Shown piece by piece: positions 23,391-34,092 of a stretch of DNA of 64,000 bases; the first letter of the stretch is position 1, and every line of letters starts with the position of its first letter. The notes below the pieces were generated by a model. The model saw only the letters and a list, made by a program, of their open reading frames with translations, was not told where the DNA came from and ran no database searches. Origin of the DNA: Ligula intestinalis (taxonomy: Eukaryota > Platyhelminthes > Cestoda > Diphyllobothriidea > Diphyllobothriidae). A program made the position numbers and the translations under genes. Location of the stretch: positions 392,325 through 456,324 of the forward strand of contig JAYGXS010000005.1 of assembly GCA_036362985.1 (NCBI GenBank). The letters are read 5' to 3'.

Positions 23391-24072
23391 ACTTTTGTCA
23401 GTCGCAAGCGAGTTACCTGCAAGGACCTTGAAAGCACAGTATTCGTTTGTACCTATTTTACTCCAGCCCAGTAAAACACTACAAAATGAATAATATTATT
23501 TGCTCAAAATGTTCAATAAACGCGCAAGCATGGCCAACCAGTTATCCTTATTTTCTTGAAAAGCTTTGGACTAATCAGGCGCCATACAAGCTTGTCGTTA
23601 ATATGACCTCAACAGCGCTGGAATTTTTATCACCGAGGATATCATTATTCAGCCTCATACGAAGGTCTCCGCGGTCTAACCTACTTGGCAATCTGCGTAC
23701 CGTGATTACCCCGCTAGTTATCTTATCAGCCAGACCTGACGGCCTAAATATTCACCATTGGTTTGACCCAAAGTGGACTATTGACGATCTGGACGGATGC
23801 CTCTGTTTTTCCAGTTCCGTTGGCGGACTCTGCAAACAGCATGGTGATGATCCTTGGAACCTTTGCAATGTCCCCCTCCCGCTAAAACACCCTTTTTTCT
23901 CCTCAATCCCACGCATTCCTCCCACAAGAGCGACAGTTTTTCTCCTAAAAATCACTGAGGAGTTTTGCACTGTCTGCTCCTATTTTCATCCTATGACATA
24001 GGACAACTGGCCTCGCCAACAGTCTAAGAAAAAAATTTTCTGCTTCCACTGCACCTATGTACAAATAGGGCA

Positions 24073-24200
24073 CTCAAAGGAATTTTTTCTACATATCCCT
24101 CAATATACTGATACAGAATGAATTCGTCCTCAATACATTACCTGCAACTGTCTCTATCAGTATCAGTATATTGAGGGTAGGTAGGAAAAATTCCTTTTTA
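24073..24200. repeat. Inner palindrome with about 40-bp stem
   Basis: AAAGGAATTTTTTCTAC...CTCAATATACTGATAC (24076-24114) pairs with GTATCAGTATATTGAG...GAAAAATTCCTTTT (about 24158-24198), leaving a loop of about 43 nt. It sits at the centre of the larger inverted repeat. Confidence 0.8.
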
Positions 24201-24310
24201 ATAATAATATGTTTATTATGCCAGTTTACAGGCAATTGTAAAGAGTTGGTAATGCGCCTCTTGGGCGCCTTCCAACATCTCGAAGACCGGAAAAAAACCT
24301 AAAACAAACT
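24197..24310 (-). mobile_element. 3' tail of a CR1-like LINE
   Basis: This segment is the reverse complement of the 3' UTR of the LINE ending at 56583, sharing CCTGTAAACTGGCATAATAA followed by ATTATTATT. It is a severely 5'-truncated copy of about 110 bp, located between the arms of the inverted repeat. Confidence 0.85.
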
Positions 24311-24901
24311 CCCTATGTTGCAGCCAGTATTGGTTTTGTTTCAGGTTTTTTGTTTTGTCAATACTTTGAGTGCCCTATTTGTACATATGTGCAGTGGTAG
24401 CAAAAAATTTGTTGCTAAGACTGTTGGCGAGGCCAGCTGTCCTGTGTAATAGGATGAAAATAGGAGCAGACAGTGAAAAAACTCCTCAGGGATTTTTAGG
24501 AGAAAAACTGTCGCCCTTGTGGGGGTAATGCGTGGGATTTTGGAGAAAAAGGGAGTTCCCACTGGGGGGGGGATTTCAAAGGTTCCCAGGATCATCACCG
24601 TGTGGATGCCACGTCCTGATTCTTCCTTGCTGATTGCAGAGTCCGCCAACGGAACTGAAAAAAGAGAGGCATCCGTCCAGATCGTCGACAGTCCGCTTTG
24701 GGTCGAACCAAGGGTGAATGTTTAGGCCGTCAGGTCTGGCTGATCAGATCGCAAGCGGTGTAATCACGGTACGCAGATAGCCAAATAGGGTAGACCGCGG
24801 AGACCTTCACATGAGGCTATGCGTGGGAGGATGTTATAAATAGCAAACGTGAATGGATATAAAAACTAATGCTACTGAAAAAAATGGAAGTAGTATTATC
24901 G

Positions 24902-27710
24902 TTATTGCAAATTGTCTGTTACGATCCATCGTGCACTGCTATATCGATCCAGTTTTCGCTTAAAACCCTCTAGCGATTCCGACATAACAACGTCCTGAGG
25001 AAGCGCATTCCACGCTCCGACCACCCTTTTTGAAAAGAAGTGTTTCCGAGCGTCCAGCCTGTCCCCTGTCACCTTTAATTTGAGGGGATGACCCCTCAGA
25101 TTCGTGGTCATTGCTAATCCGAAAAAATCCCCTGTTATAAGACAGCAGTCTTGAAGACGTAATACGCGGAATGCTAGAATCAGGTCCCCCCGAAGCTGCC
25201 TGTAGCGCAAAGGGAAGAGGTTGAGATTCAACAGCCGTGTTTCATAAGGCTGCGAGCTCTGCCCAATAACAAGTTTGGTTGCGCGCCGTTGTACCTTTTC
25301 CAAGATGTTGATGTCTTTCCTGGCCCAGGGTCTCCAAGCTTGGATAGCGGATTCTAGGTGCGGTCGTACGAAGGTTCCGAAGACTTTTGTGAAGCACTCT
25401 TCATTGAAGGTAGAAAAAGCTCGTTTGACGAGGTATAGGATCGACATCGCGGACTTGGCTACCTTTGTGCAATTCAGGGAGGGTTTAAGCGAGGGCGTGA
25501 TCCAGACTCCCAAGTCTTTCTGGGCGTTCACTTCCTTTAATGGTATGTCATTCAGTCGGTAAGCCGTGCCGTTTGAAGAACCGGATTTGCCAACTCGAAT
25601 GGTAGTGCACTTGCTCTCATTGAACGGTAAAAGCCAGTCCGCCGACCATTTTTGAAGTCTATTTAAATTTTCCTGTAAGTGCACTTCGTCAGCCGCAGTT
25701 CGAATTACGCTCCAAAGTTTTATATAATCGGCAAACATGGCGATGCCGCAATCCAGTTCGCGGACACAGTCGTTGATGTAGATAACAAACAAGATAGGGC
25801 CGAGAACGGAGCCTTGGGAAACACCACTCTCAACCTCAACCTTGGCTGACTGTTTGTCGCTGATGTGGACAGTTTGCGAGCGACCGATTAGGAAGCTTTT
25901 TATCCACGTAAGGATCCTACCCCTTACTCCTATGCGGCTGACTTTATAAAGGAGGCGGTGGTGCGGCACGCTATCGAAAGCCTTTTTAAAAGTCAATATA
26001 GACAGAATGCACTGAGTTTCCACTATCGACTGCCTCAGTCCACCGTTCTAAACAGTACAGCAAGTTTGTAACGCAGGACCTACCTTTACGATAACCATGT
26101 TGAGCATCCGATAGCAGGTGGTTTTGTTCCAGGAACAGCATAAGTTGTTGCTTGATAATTTTTTCCATGATTTTGCAACAGATTGCAATAAGGCTGACTG
26201 GTCGGTAGTTATTCGCTGAGACCCGGCTTCCCCTTGTATAGCGGTGTAATCCTCGCGGATTTCCAATCTACTGGTAGGCGCCCAGTTTCGAAGGAGGTTT
26301 GGAAGAGCATAGAGAGTGGTTTGGCCAACTCATTGGCGAGCTCCTTCAAAATTTTGGCTGGTACGTTGTCCGGACCTAGTGACTTAGATTCTTTCAGGCT
26401 TAAGAGTTCCTTTAGAACAACAGCCTCGGGGAATTGGACAGTCTCAAGTATTGTATCCGCTTCGGTGTCGTCGGTGGGGTGATCGTGTGCCGTTTCCTTT
26501 GTGAAGACTGATCGGAAAAATTTCGAAAGATGATCAGCCTTTGCTTCATCATCTATCAAGTCTCCTCCCTCAGCGGTCCTCAGCAGGGGTATCGGATCCT
26601 TGTTTTTGGTACTCTGCCTGAGGTAACTGTAAAACAGTTTGGGGTTCACTGTGGCCCAGTTTAGCAAGTCTGCTTCGAAAGCCCGTCTTGTTTTGAGGAT
26701 AAGACCCTTGACCAGGTTTCTCTGAGTTTTGTAGGCACTGACAGATGCAGGAGTCCTGTCTGCTAGCATTTTTTTCCACAGCTTCCGCTTTTTGTTCACT
26801 TCTATTTTTAAGGCCTGCGTAAGCCTTCGCGGTCTAGTGTTCACCTTTTTTCGTGAAATTGGACAGTGGTTGTCGATGAGTCTGTGCAGCGTGTTCCTGA
26901 ACGCTTCCCAGTTCGCAGTTATGTTTCCAGAAAATAGAGGTTCCTAATCAGCGCGCGTGAGTTCGGTCTTCATTCGATCGAAATCGCCTCGCCAAATATT
27001 TCGTCTGGCTGTTGAGGGTCTCTCCGGTATTGAAAATAACGAGTACTCGCATAGCAGTACAACATGGTCGCTTTTACCTAGTGGTGGGAGACATGACACT
27101 TTGATGCTGTCCTGCGATTTCGTGAGAACGAGGTCCAGACAGTTGGACTGTTGGCCATCGCGCATCCTTGTCGGAAAAGTGACGTGTTGCGTGAGAAATA
27201 ACTTCAGATTAATGCTCAGAAGGCAGCTGTCGAAGGTTAGATCGGAGCTATGTGCGCAGGCCGCACCCCAGTCGATGTGAGGCCCGTTAAAGTCCCCCAC
27301 AATCAGAATTTCCGATCGTGCAGTAATTTTTTCCAGCTCCTCTAGCAAGGAGGCATCCACTACGGGCTCTCTTCTCGGTGGTCGCCGTATCATTAAAAAA
27401 TCGAGGTTGGGTGCACCTGGTACTTTAATGGACAGCCAGATGGCCTCGGAAGTACACGCCAGTTTATCCGTTTTGTCTAAAACTGTGAGTCCATTTTTCA
27501 CGTATGTTGCTACGCCACCGCCTTGACGACCTTCTCTGTCTTTTCTGAATAGTTGATAGCCAGGCATGGATACCTCGCCGTCGGCTACCTGTTCAGACAG
27601 CCAAGTTTCCGTTATTGAAACTATATCTGGTGATAATTCAAAGGCATGAATCTTCAGCTCGTCAAGCTTTGAAAGCATACTCTGTGCATTTGTGTACATG
27701 AAAGTTAACT
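24902..27710 (-). pseudogene. LINE ORF2: endonuclease and reverse transcriptase, broken
   Basis: The endonuclease has MYTNAQSMLSKLDELK, ITETWL, the core IVGDFNGPHIDWG and KSDHVVLL, so all catalytic blocks are visible. The RT domain has SLGPDNVPAKILKELANE, AQHGYRKGRSC, the motif A region VYIDF then KKAFDSVPHHRL, and GVSQGSVLGPILFVIYIND. Its catalytic FADD is FADY here (MFADYIKLWS, about 25720), a loss of a metal-binding aspartate. The thumb and C-terminus run from LEKVQRRATKLVIGQ to the stop at 24902. Breaks: an in-frame TAG at 26944-26946 and frameshifts near 26210-26260, 26050-26150 and 26000. ORF2 normally nicks target DNA and copies the element RNA there; this copy cannot. Confidence 0.9.
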
Positions 27711-27755
27711 TTTTGTTTGCTCGAGAATTGGTTACAGTCAGGCTCTCCCCGCCCC

Positions 27756-28532
27756 TTACCGGGTCGACTGTGCGGTCATCTGGGGAGGATCGTTCTCGGG
27801 GGAGAACAATGGACGCCTAGATGGAATGAGCTTGGCGTCTTGGCTTCTTGTCATGACCACTTTCAGAGGTCTGGGATGTGCCGTTCTAGTTGGGCTCTCA
27901 GGCCGTTTGCCAAGGCGGGAGGCCTTTTCGCACTCTAATGGTACATTGGGTCCCATAATTTTGTTCATAAGTGCATGGAAGAGCTGGACATCTGCGGAAT
28001 GCCGGTCCATGGGAGTGGCTGCGGTTGATTCCGTTAATCCCTGTATTATGATGCTGGCTTCTCTCTTAGTGCCATTTTTCGTGCCTACGACACTGTCGCT
28101 TGCTTGCTCGTTAACAGCTCTTGTGCTGCTATTTTGACCATCTTGTGTGCGACCGGACTCTATGGTTGATGTAATGCCCTCAGTTTCTACTGTGGGCTTC
28201 AGGCTCGGGCCTGCGGCACTGTCACCCACTTTCTGGTTAATCACAGTACTGGCAGTGGATTCCGGTAGACCTTGTATTACGAAACTTTTGCCCCTATCGG
28301 TGACTTTCTGCGTCCCCTCTACGCCGTCGGTCACTTCTTGGTGCAACGCTTTCGTGTTTTCCTTCGCGTCTTTGCTGACGGCAGCCTGTAATTTACGTGG
28401 CGAACGAATCGTGTTTTTGTTGTTTACGGCGAGATTGTTTAAACTCGCCTCAGCGGTGGCTGATTGGTCTACTGTGGGGGCCTTAACCTTAAGTATGGGC
28501 ACCCTGGTATCTGTCTCCACGGCAGCCTGCAC
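27756..28532 (-). CDS. LINE ORF1-like protein with internal duplications
   Basis: An open frame of 258 codons upstream of the endonuclease. ORF1 proteins of such LINEs bind element RNA. The C-terminal block ASRLGKRPESP...HPRPLKVVMTRSQDAK corresponds to the RPRPLKV block of the ORF1s at 53680 and 57420. The N-terminal part is unusual: VIQGLPESTASTVINQKV (about residue 90) recurs as IIIQGLTESTAATPMDRH (about residue 160), and a LQAAV block is also repeated (MQAAVETD / KLQAAVSKD). The frame ends shortly after KVVM and lacks the second half of the domain seen in the other copies, so it is probably truncated by a frameshift. Confidence 0.7.
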   Translation of the reverse strand: MQAAVETDTRVPILKVKAPTVDQSATAEASLNNLAVNNKNTIRSPRKLQAAVSKDAKENTKALHQEVTDGVEGTQKVTDRGKSFVIQGLPESTASTVINQKVGDSAAGPSLKPTVETEGITSTIESGRTQDGQNSSTRAVNEQASDSVVGTKNGTKREASIIIQGLTESTAATPMDRHSADVQLFHALMNKIMGPNVPLECEKASRLGKRPESPTRTAHPRPLKVVMTRSQDAKLIPSRRPLFSPENDPPQMTAQSTR

Positions 28533-28560
28533 TTTACGGTGAGATCGTTTAAACTCGTCT

Positions 28561-29039
28561 GATTTTTAATTCGGGTGAAGTCCTGAAATGAAAGGCCAAT
28601 AAATTTTTCCGTTCTAGCGATTGGTATCGATTTCTTCGGGGCTGCTTGCTGGATTTCGTCTCTTCGCTTTTAGAGAGGAATTTTAAATAATTTAGGCCAA
28701 AATCTCGGTTGGAGTTCTCACCGGGAGAACTGGCCGTGTAAAATCATTGAAATATTTTAGATTTATTGCTACTTGCTAAAAGTGATTATTGCGTTCACTT
28801 CCTTTTATTTGAGGAACAGGGATATTTCTATTTTTAAACTCCCTATTTCCACAGAGTTACCGAACTTTTACCCAGCGATATGTTTGCCAGGTCCGGTAAG
28901 TGAACTGGTGCATCGAAGAAGGTAAATAGTAAGACCGACATTAAGTGATCTGTCTTCATGACCCATCCACATATATCTCTGGTGTGGTGCATGTCATTAA
29001 GACCAAGGTGTGTGGTGCATGTTTGAACTGTTTAGCTTT
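28561..29039. other. No recognised gene
   Basis: The 5' flank of the minus-strand LINE. Nothing was recognised. Confidence 0.4.
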
Positions 29040-29760
29040 CTGTTTAGGAGTTGACATCAGCTTTGCCAGCGGCTGATTCGATCTGAAAGGACTTGGTCTA
29101 TTTGATGCACACTATTGCAAATGCGGTTGAATGGCAGGTCCAGGAGACCGAATTTCTCGATCCAGTCGAGGCCAAGTAGGTTAAGGTACGGACGCTTCTT
29201 GACATAGTATTTTCCTTTGACTTGACTGCCATCAAAAGAAACGTTACATTTAAGCTCACTCGTGAGTCGGAGAAATCCTCCGGACACATTCACAGCCTTT
29301 TTGTCCGATGTGAGCATCGGAGGCTGTCCAAGTGTATTTAGAGATAAGAGTGACGTCTGAGGTTGTGTGAAACTGGAGGAGTACAGGCTTGCCATTGATG
29401 TCAACCGTAAGATACTTCCCCTGTGCCTCGAATTCAGTCTTGAACGGGGCTAGAATTGAGCGAGACTGTTGAATGGTGTTTACGACCCCTCGTCTTCATC
29501 TTGTTCGCCCTTGATTTGCGGGATTGGTCGGCCGAACAGTAGTCTCCATTATGTCTTCGTTTATTGTATTTCTGAAAAACTTTCTTCTTAAAATGGACAG
29601 AAACGAACGAAATGACAGTCACCCCACTGCCAGCACGCTGATGAGGGCTTTCTGAGTATGGGCCCTTGGGACTTCTGTGGAGACGTTGAACACTGGTGGC
29701 GCCAACCGAGTAATTGGGTTGCTCCACGATGGCATAATCATGCTGGAGGTTCTTGAGTCA
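29040..29760 (-). pseudogene. CsRn1-like Gypsy protease fragment
   Basis: The minus strand encodes an aspartic protease region in two frames: KYLTVDINGKPVLLQFHTTSDVTL (about 29430-29350, with the catalytic D-T/S-G region degenerated to TTSD), then ending YVKKRPYLNLLGLDWIEKFG and FNRIC (29404-29057 frame). The LLGLDWI ending is characteristic of Gypsy elements of the CsRn1 group known from flukes. Neither RT nor LTR is seen beside it, so it is an isolated broken fragment. Confidence 0.7.
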
Positions 29761-29904
29761 TTGACACTCAGCAGTCAACGTCTGCAGGGTTGGCTTTGGC
29801 TCCTGTCCAATTTTTGAGGGCAGACGGGTCCCGAATTCAATATCTCGAGTTGACTGTATAGCGCTCACAAAGATGAGGCACTTGAATTGGTCAAGTAGAG
29901 GGAG

Positions 29905-30735
29905 ATATAAGACGAAAAATACTCCCAAATACTACAAGATGATATAGACCGGCTGCACTCTTGTGGTAACAGTTGGTCTATGAGCTTCAACTCCAAAAAT
30001 GTGAAGTAATGCACATGTTATCAGCAAGACGATGCAGAACTGCATTCTCTTGACATTATATCTTGGGAGACTAAATATTTGAAACCGTGAGTGTACAAAG
30101 AGACCTTGGTGTACTTGTTAAAGACGACATAAGTGCCACCACACAGTGCTCCAAAGCCGCAGCGAGAGCAATGTTGGTCATGCGCGCCATGAGGAAAACG
30201 TTTGTTAACGTGAATACAGATATCTTCGGCAGAGTATATGGAACTTTCGTACAGCCGCATCTGCAAGATGAGATACAGGATTGGTGGCCTTGGCCTCAAA
30301 AAGAAATAGGGATCCTTGAAGGCGTCCAACGAAGTTCTACTTAGGTTGTCCCTGAACTTAAGCAGTGCACATACAACAACGTTTGACTGCTTTCAATCTC
30401 TTTCCCTGTTATTATAGTCAAGACAGAGATTACATTATAGCAACGTTTCAGTTACTAAAGGGAACTGGTCTGGACGTCCCGTGGGAAAATCTCTTTCAAA
30501 TGGCCCCAAGGAGGACCCTCAGAAAACATATATATGTTTATCATGCCAGTTTACAGGCATGACTGCCAGTTTTCGATGGAATTACGGCGAACAAACCAAC
30601 GTTCATCCTTCTTCTCACAAAGGGTCATTCAACGGTGGAACTCCTTGACAGAGTTTGTTGAGCATTCACCCACTGTAAAAGTCTTCAAGAGACGTTTGGA
30701 CAATCATCTGTTTAAGCCAAGACCTATCTAACCTA
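29905..30735 (+). pseudogene. LINE ORF2 C-terminus remnant
   Basis: The plus strand reads from the end of the RT palm to the ORF2 C-terminus: LQDDIDRLHS near 29935, SVQRDLGVLVKDDISATTQCS at 30090, VYGTFVQPHLQDEIQDWWPW at 30240 and SSFFSQRVIQRWNSLTEFVE at 30600-30660. The last block is the usual C-terminal signature of CR1/jockey ORF2. Frame breaks fall near 30090, 30345 and 30560; the last is caused by a 31-nt insert. A tail-like AATAAATATTG occurs near 31225. Confidence 0.82.
30530..30560 (-). mobile_element. 31-nt micro-insertion matching a LINE 3' tail
   Basis: The LINE coding sequence should read ...AAACAT-GACTGCCAG (K-H-D-C-Q). Between them lie 31 nt containing TGTTTATCATGCCAGTTTAC, which matches the 3' end of the LINE family at 56540-56575 (reverse strand) with one difference. 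The insert ends with a repeat of CAT and causes a frameshift. It looks like an extremely 5'-truncated retrotransposition. Confidence 0.6.
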
Positions 30736-32189
30736 ATGACTACAAAATCATACTACTCGCTTGAATTCAATAGAGTTGTTATTTACACTAAATGTGTCAA
30801 TACGAATATTTCATACTGGATATACAGTAAACATTTTGCACGCTGCTATTCCGCATACGCCTCACCTTATCAACCCTTCATGTTCCCAAAATATTTTTTC
30901 TGCACTTTTGCTCATTGAAAGCGATCTGTAACAATTTTTTGTATTGTTCACTACAATTTATGCATTCCCGTTCCGCTTCAATGGAGTTTTTAAAGGCTTC
31001 GGTCCTTGACTCCAAATACACTGACTGAGGTTATTCATTCAAACTACGTGATCAGGGGCTTGGCTAAGTACACGAAAGTTTGCCTTTTATAATGGAGTGG
31101 TCAAATCTTTGAAGGCTCGGCCCGTGGATGTTGTCATCTCCGCTTCCGTTTAAGTCTGTAAGAAGATTGCTATAGCAGTGCTCACTCTAGCACCAGCTGG
31201 CCGCTGTAGGCTTACTGCAGGCAAAATAAATATTGTATTCTTGTTGTGTTACTTGCTTCGTTTGAGTAATATATATTTCTAAAGTTACTCTCTGTACAAA
31301 ATTAATACCATATGCACGCAGCTCACTTATCTCGACCACCAACGGATAGTTGCGATCGTAGCGGTTTCTCCTGTTTTCGTCGCGTTGAGCACAGTTTCGG
31401 AACTCGGCAAGGGTGTGTCATTGTCGCAGCTCCGACACCTCGAAGATCTTGAGACCTCTACGACACCTTTCTCCCTCTTCCTGCAACTATACGGCCGTTA
31501 TCTGTGATAGGCTCCTCTGCCCACCTTGGCATTCTCATCAGCATGATGCGCTTATTTCGTGTACACTCCCTCCTGTGAGCGACAGTTTTTTTTCTTTAAA
31601 ATCTCAAAACCGCATTTAAAACCTCTATAGCCTGCGAGAACTGCGCACATTTTTTTCCACGGTTGACTCATTTTTTTGATTCTATTCCATCTACTCGGTT
31701 GTGTCAATTGCGTCACCTATGAGCCGAGTTATAATGATAACATGCTTATACTACTTGCAATGAGTGGGTGGTAATGCATATGCACTATTTCCCACTGAGT
31801 AACGGCTGCTAACTTTTTGTCCACAATCATGTGAACAACCACTTTTTGAATTTTTCTAGTATATTGATACATTTTCCGTCCCTAGATCACCAATAGGGAG
31901 CTCAAATGAGTTGGCCTATCTTTCACTGAATAAATCTGAACTTAACTGAAATAGAGTGATATTCCCAGATTTGGCACGTGCATACTTTACTAAACAAAGA
32001 ATTTCTGATATTGTAAGAGCCAGCTCTGGATGCTTCCTGTGTAGAGTGATATCAGAGGGTGAACTAACTACATTTACTGTACACATTATTCCAAATCTAC
32101 ATTTCTTATCAATACACGTGTTTTCAATTTCAATATATTTAAGACAAGAGGCCCAAGGCCTGGAGGAGTCTCTTCAAAGATAGTTCAAG
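30736..32189. other. No recognised gene
   Basis: Probably LINE 3' UTR debris up to about 31245, then unrecognised sequence. A tail-like GAATAAATCTGAACTTAACTG occurs near 31930. Confidence 0.4.
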
Positions 32190-32475
32190 ACAGAATAATA
32201 AACTCAAACAGGACGGCGGTCCTCGAAAGGAAGTGGGAACCACTGACTGGTTGAGTAGATGTTGTCATCCACGGCCATTAGAAGAAAGGCATCAAGGCGT
32301 CTTTCGAAACTGGGAACCGACATTGCTTGGACAATATCCTCACTCAGGGATTTCCAATCTTTGATGACCCGACCGGAAAACCGGTAATTCTTAGGCAGAT
32401 GGTCTGAACGTTGCTGGACTAGGCGAAAAGAGCGGCCTCGGGTGCCAGCGTCGTAATTTCGAATAATGATCCAAT
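32190..32475 (-). pseudogene. LINE ORF2 C-terminus remnant
   Basis: The minus strand reads without a break from about 32470 to a TGA at 32204-32206: GRSFRLVQQRSDHLPKNYRF, then SGRVIKDWKSLSEDIVQAMS and PSFERRLDAFLL. This is the conserved C-terminal block of CR1/jockey-type ORF2 (FFSxRVxxxWNxLP pattern). Only about 90 codons are left; everything upstream is missing. Confidence 0.75.
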
Positions 32476-32499
32476 CCTACCCTGGGTACAGGCTCAACT

Positions 32500-34075
32500 T
32501 CGAGCTCTCGCTTTCGAGATGATGCCCGATGTTATATGCAAAGCAGAATCTTGGACACATCCAATCATTTATGCCTCCTCCCTTATCATAGACGAGTATG
32601 ATTTCTATCGTCACGATCGCATTTATAAGCGGGGTGGTGGTTGTCTTCTCTATATTAGAACGTCATTTAGGCACCTTCCGTTTTATCTAAATAGCACGTC
32701 TTCTCTGAAAATTACTGTTTCGCTTCTATTATCCTGTCGCCCCGGCAGAAGGCGATTATCGAATGTGTATATAATCCTCCTAACTCATCATCTGAAGAAG
32801 ATGCAAATTTGTGTGAAATATTCAAGTTTATTTCAGAATCCACTTTGGAAGTTAAAATTATTGCTGGAGATTTTAATTTTCCTGAAATCAACTGGCTTTC
32901 AAACTATTGTACACCTAGATTTCAGCCTTTCCTAGACACCATTAATTTTTCTAACTGGTCTCAACTGGTTAGTTCCCCAACAAGACAAAATAATATCCTA
33001 GATCTGATTTTCACAAATATTATTGCCACTCTCTTCGTCGATTTTAAGCAGGCCATCTTCCAAAGTGATCACACATTAATTCAATGTTGCCTCACTCTTT
33101 GCCTTCAAATATCCCTTCCTCTGGAATAACATTCCCCTCGAAATTAGGCTGTCGTCTAACTTAGCAGTTTTTAAAGTCAAATTACGTAAACACTTAACTT
33201 CGGAAGATATAAAGTCCTTGTTATCCGTCTCCTTCCCAAACACACAACTTTTGGACTTTGAAAAGGGTCCCCCTGCTATCTGAGGTGGTTATTTTTAGAT
33301 CCATTTTTTTCCAAACATGTCTATTTCTTCCTCCTTTGAGTGAGATTTGCAACGATGTTTCGTCCACTTCCCTGTCCAGTCATCATTGCCGTTTTCTCCA
33401 TTCTCCGTTTTACAACCCTGACGATAGGCTTTATGGTCTTTAGTCATGGTCGTGGCGGTCCTGCTATTTTCGCCATCTCATCGCTAAACTCCGCAGTCTA
33501 CAAGGTCACATCTCCGGCGTTTCGTTGATTACCAGGTGACCTCTGCCGTTCACTCTCTTGTCGACCCTGTTGTCCGCGATGGCCTCCTGCGGTCTCACCT
33601 CCCTGATGGTTGATCATGAAGCCAGTTGGGCGGTGTAACAATGGTGAACAACAGCCTCTGCTGTTATACGATTTCTCCAATTACAAGAAGCGTTTCCAAC
33701 CCTCATTCGTTCTCATCAACAGTCCTGTCTCATTTGCACTTCAATCAATCCTCTCAATCAACCCCTTGAATTTTGTTGAAGCAGTTTTTTCTCCTACGTT
33801 TTGTTTTTTTAAGCGGGGTTTCACTGAACTCCGCCCCAGTTTAAATGGTAGAAGTTTTTTTCACTGCTTCCTCCTTAGTTCACCATGCGTTGACTACTAT
33901 TTTAAAACGACGATATGTTGGTGAATATGAATTAATCTACTAACACTACTAAACGCTACCGCTGTCTTTGTGGTTGTTTCATGGAGAGCAGCATTTATCA
34001 AATTTATATTTATTTTTCCACAGCACTAAGTTGGCAATGATGAGGCCCTCCGGGCCTAAAATAGAAAATTTATTT
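32500..34075 (+). mobile_element. LINE copy with endonuclease joined to its 3' end
   Basis: Endonuclease blocks on the plus strand are CKAESW (TETW equivalent, about 32540), RGGGCLLYIRTSFR (32635), IIAGDFNFPEINWLSNY (about 32855) and QSDHTLIQC (33063). Soon after (about 33110) the sequence matches the C-terminal/3' UTR segment also found at 22430-22620, so the whole reverse transcriptase is deleted. The 3' end runs to a TTTA repeat at about 34070. Frame shifts occur between 32780 and 32830. Confidence 0.8.
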
Positions 34076-34092
34076 ATTTATTTATTTATTTG
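34066..34092. repeat. TTTA simple repeat between two LINE tails
   Basis: About six TTTA units form the shared end of the plus-strand LINE (3' end before it) and the minus-strand LINE (3' end after it). Confidence 0.85.

Larger units (their letters stand above)
23651..24817. repeat. Large inverted repeat, arms about 430-450 bp
   Basis: The left arm 23651-24079 and right arm 24364-24817 are reverse complements with scattered differences. Both carry the blocks GGTCTCCGCGGTCTA, CTGACGGCCTAAA and CGACAGTTTTTCTCCTAAAA, and both end inward at GGGCACTCAAAG. The right arm has about 27 extra bases near 24600. The 285-bp spacer holds a second palindrome (24073-24200) and a LINE 3' tail (24197-24310). 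No known transposase is encoded. It may be a foldback or MITE-like element, or two copies of an unknown repeat inserted in opposite directions. Confidence 0.85.
24880..28560 (-). mobile_element. CR1/jockey-like LINE, near full length, mutated
   Basis: The order on the minus strand is ORF1 (28532-27756), endonuclease (27699-26944) and reverse transcriptase (26844-24902), the standard plan of a two-ORF non-LTR retrotransposon. The family is closely related to the copy at 56584-60790, sharing blocks such as FPLRYRQLRGDLI and the AFDSVPH region. The 3' end is near 24880. Confidence 0.88.

Noticed and set aside
23447..24001. 184-codon frame in the left arm of the inverted repeat
   Set aside because: The right arm copy does not preserve it as a frame, so it is probably not coding.
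25275..25562. Plus-strand frames opposite the LINE ORF2
   Set aside because: Antisense shadows of strong reverse transcriptase coding sequence.
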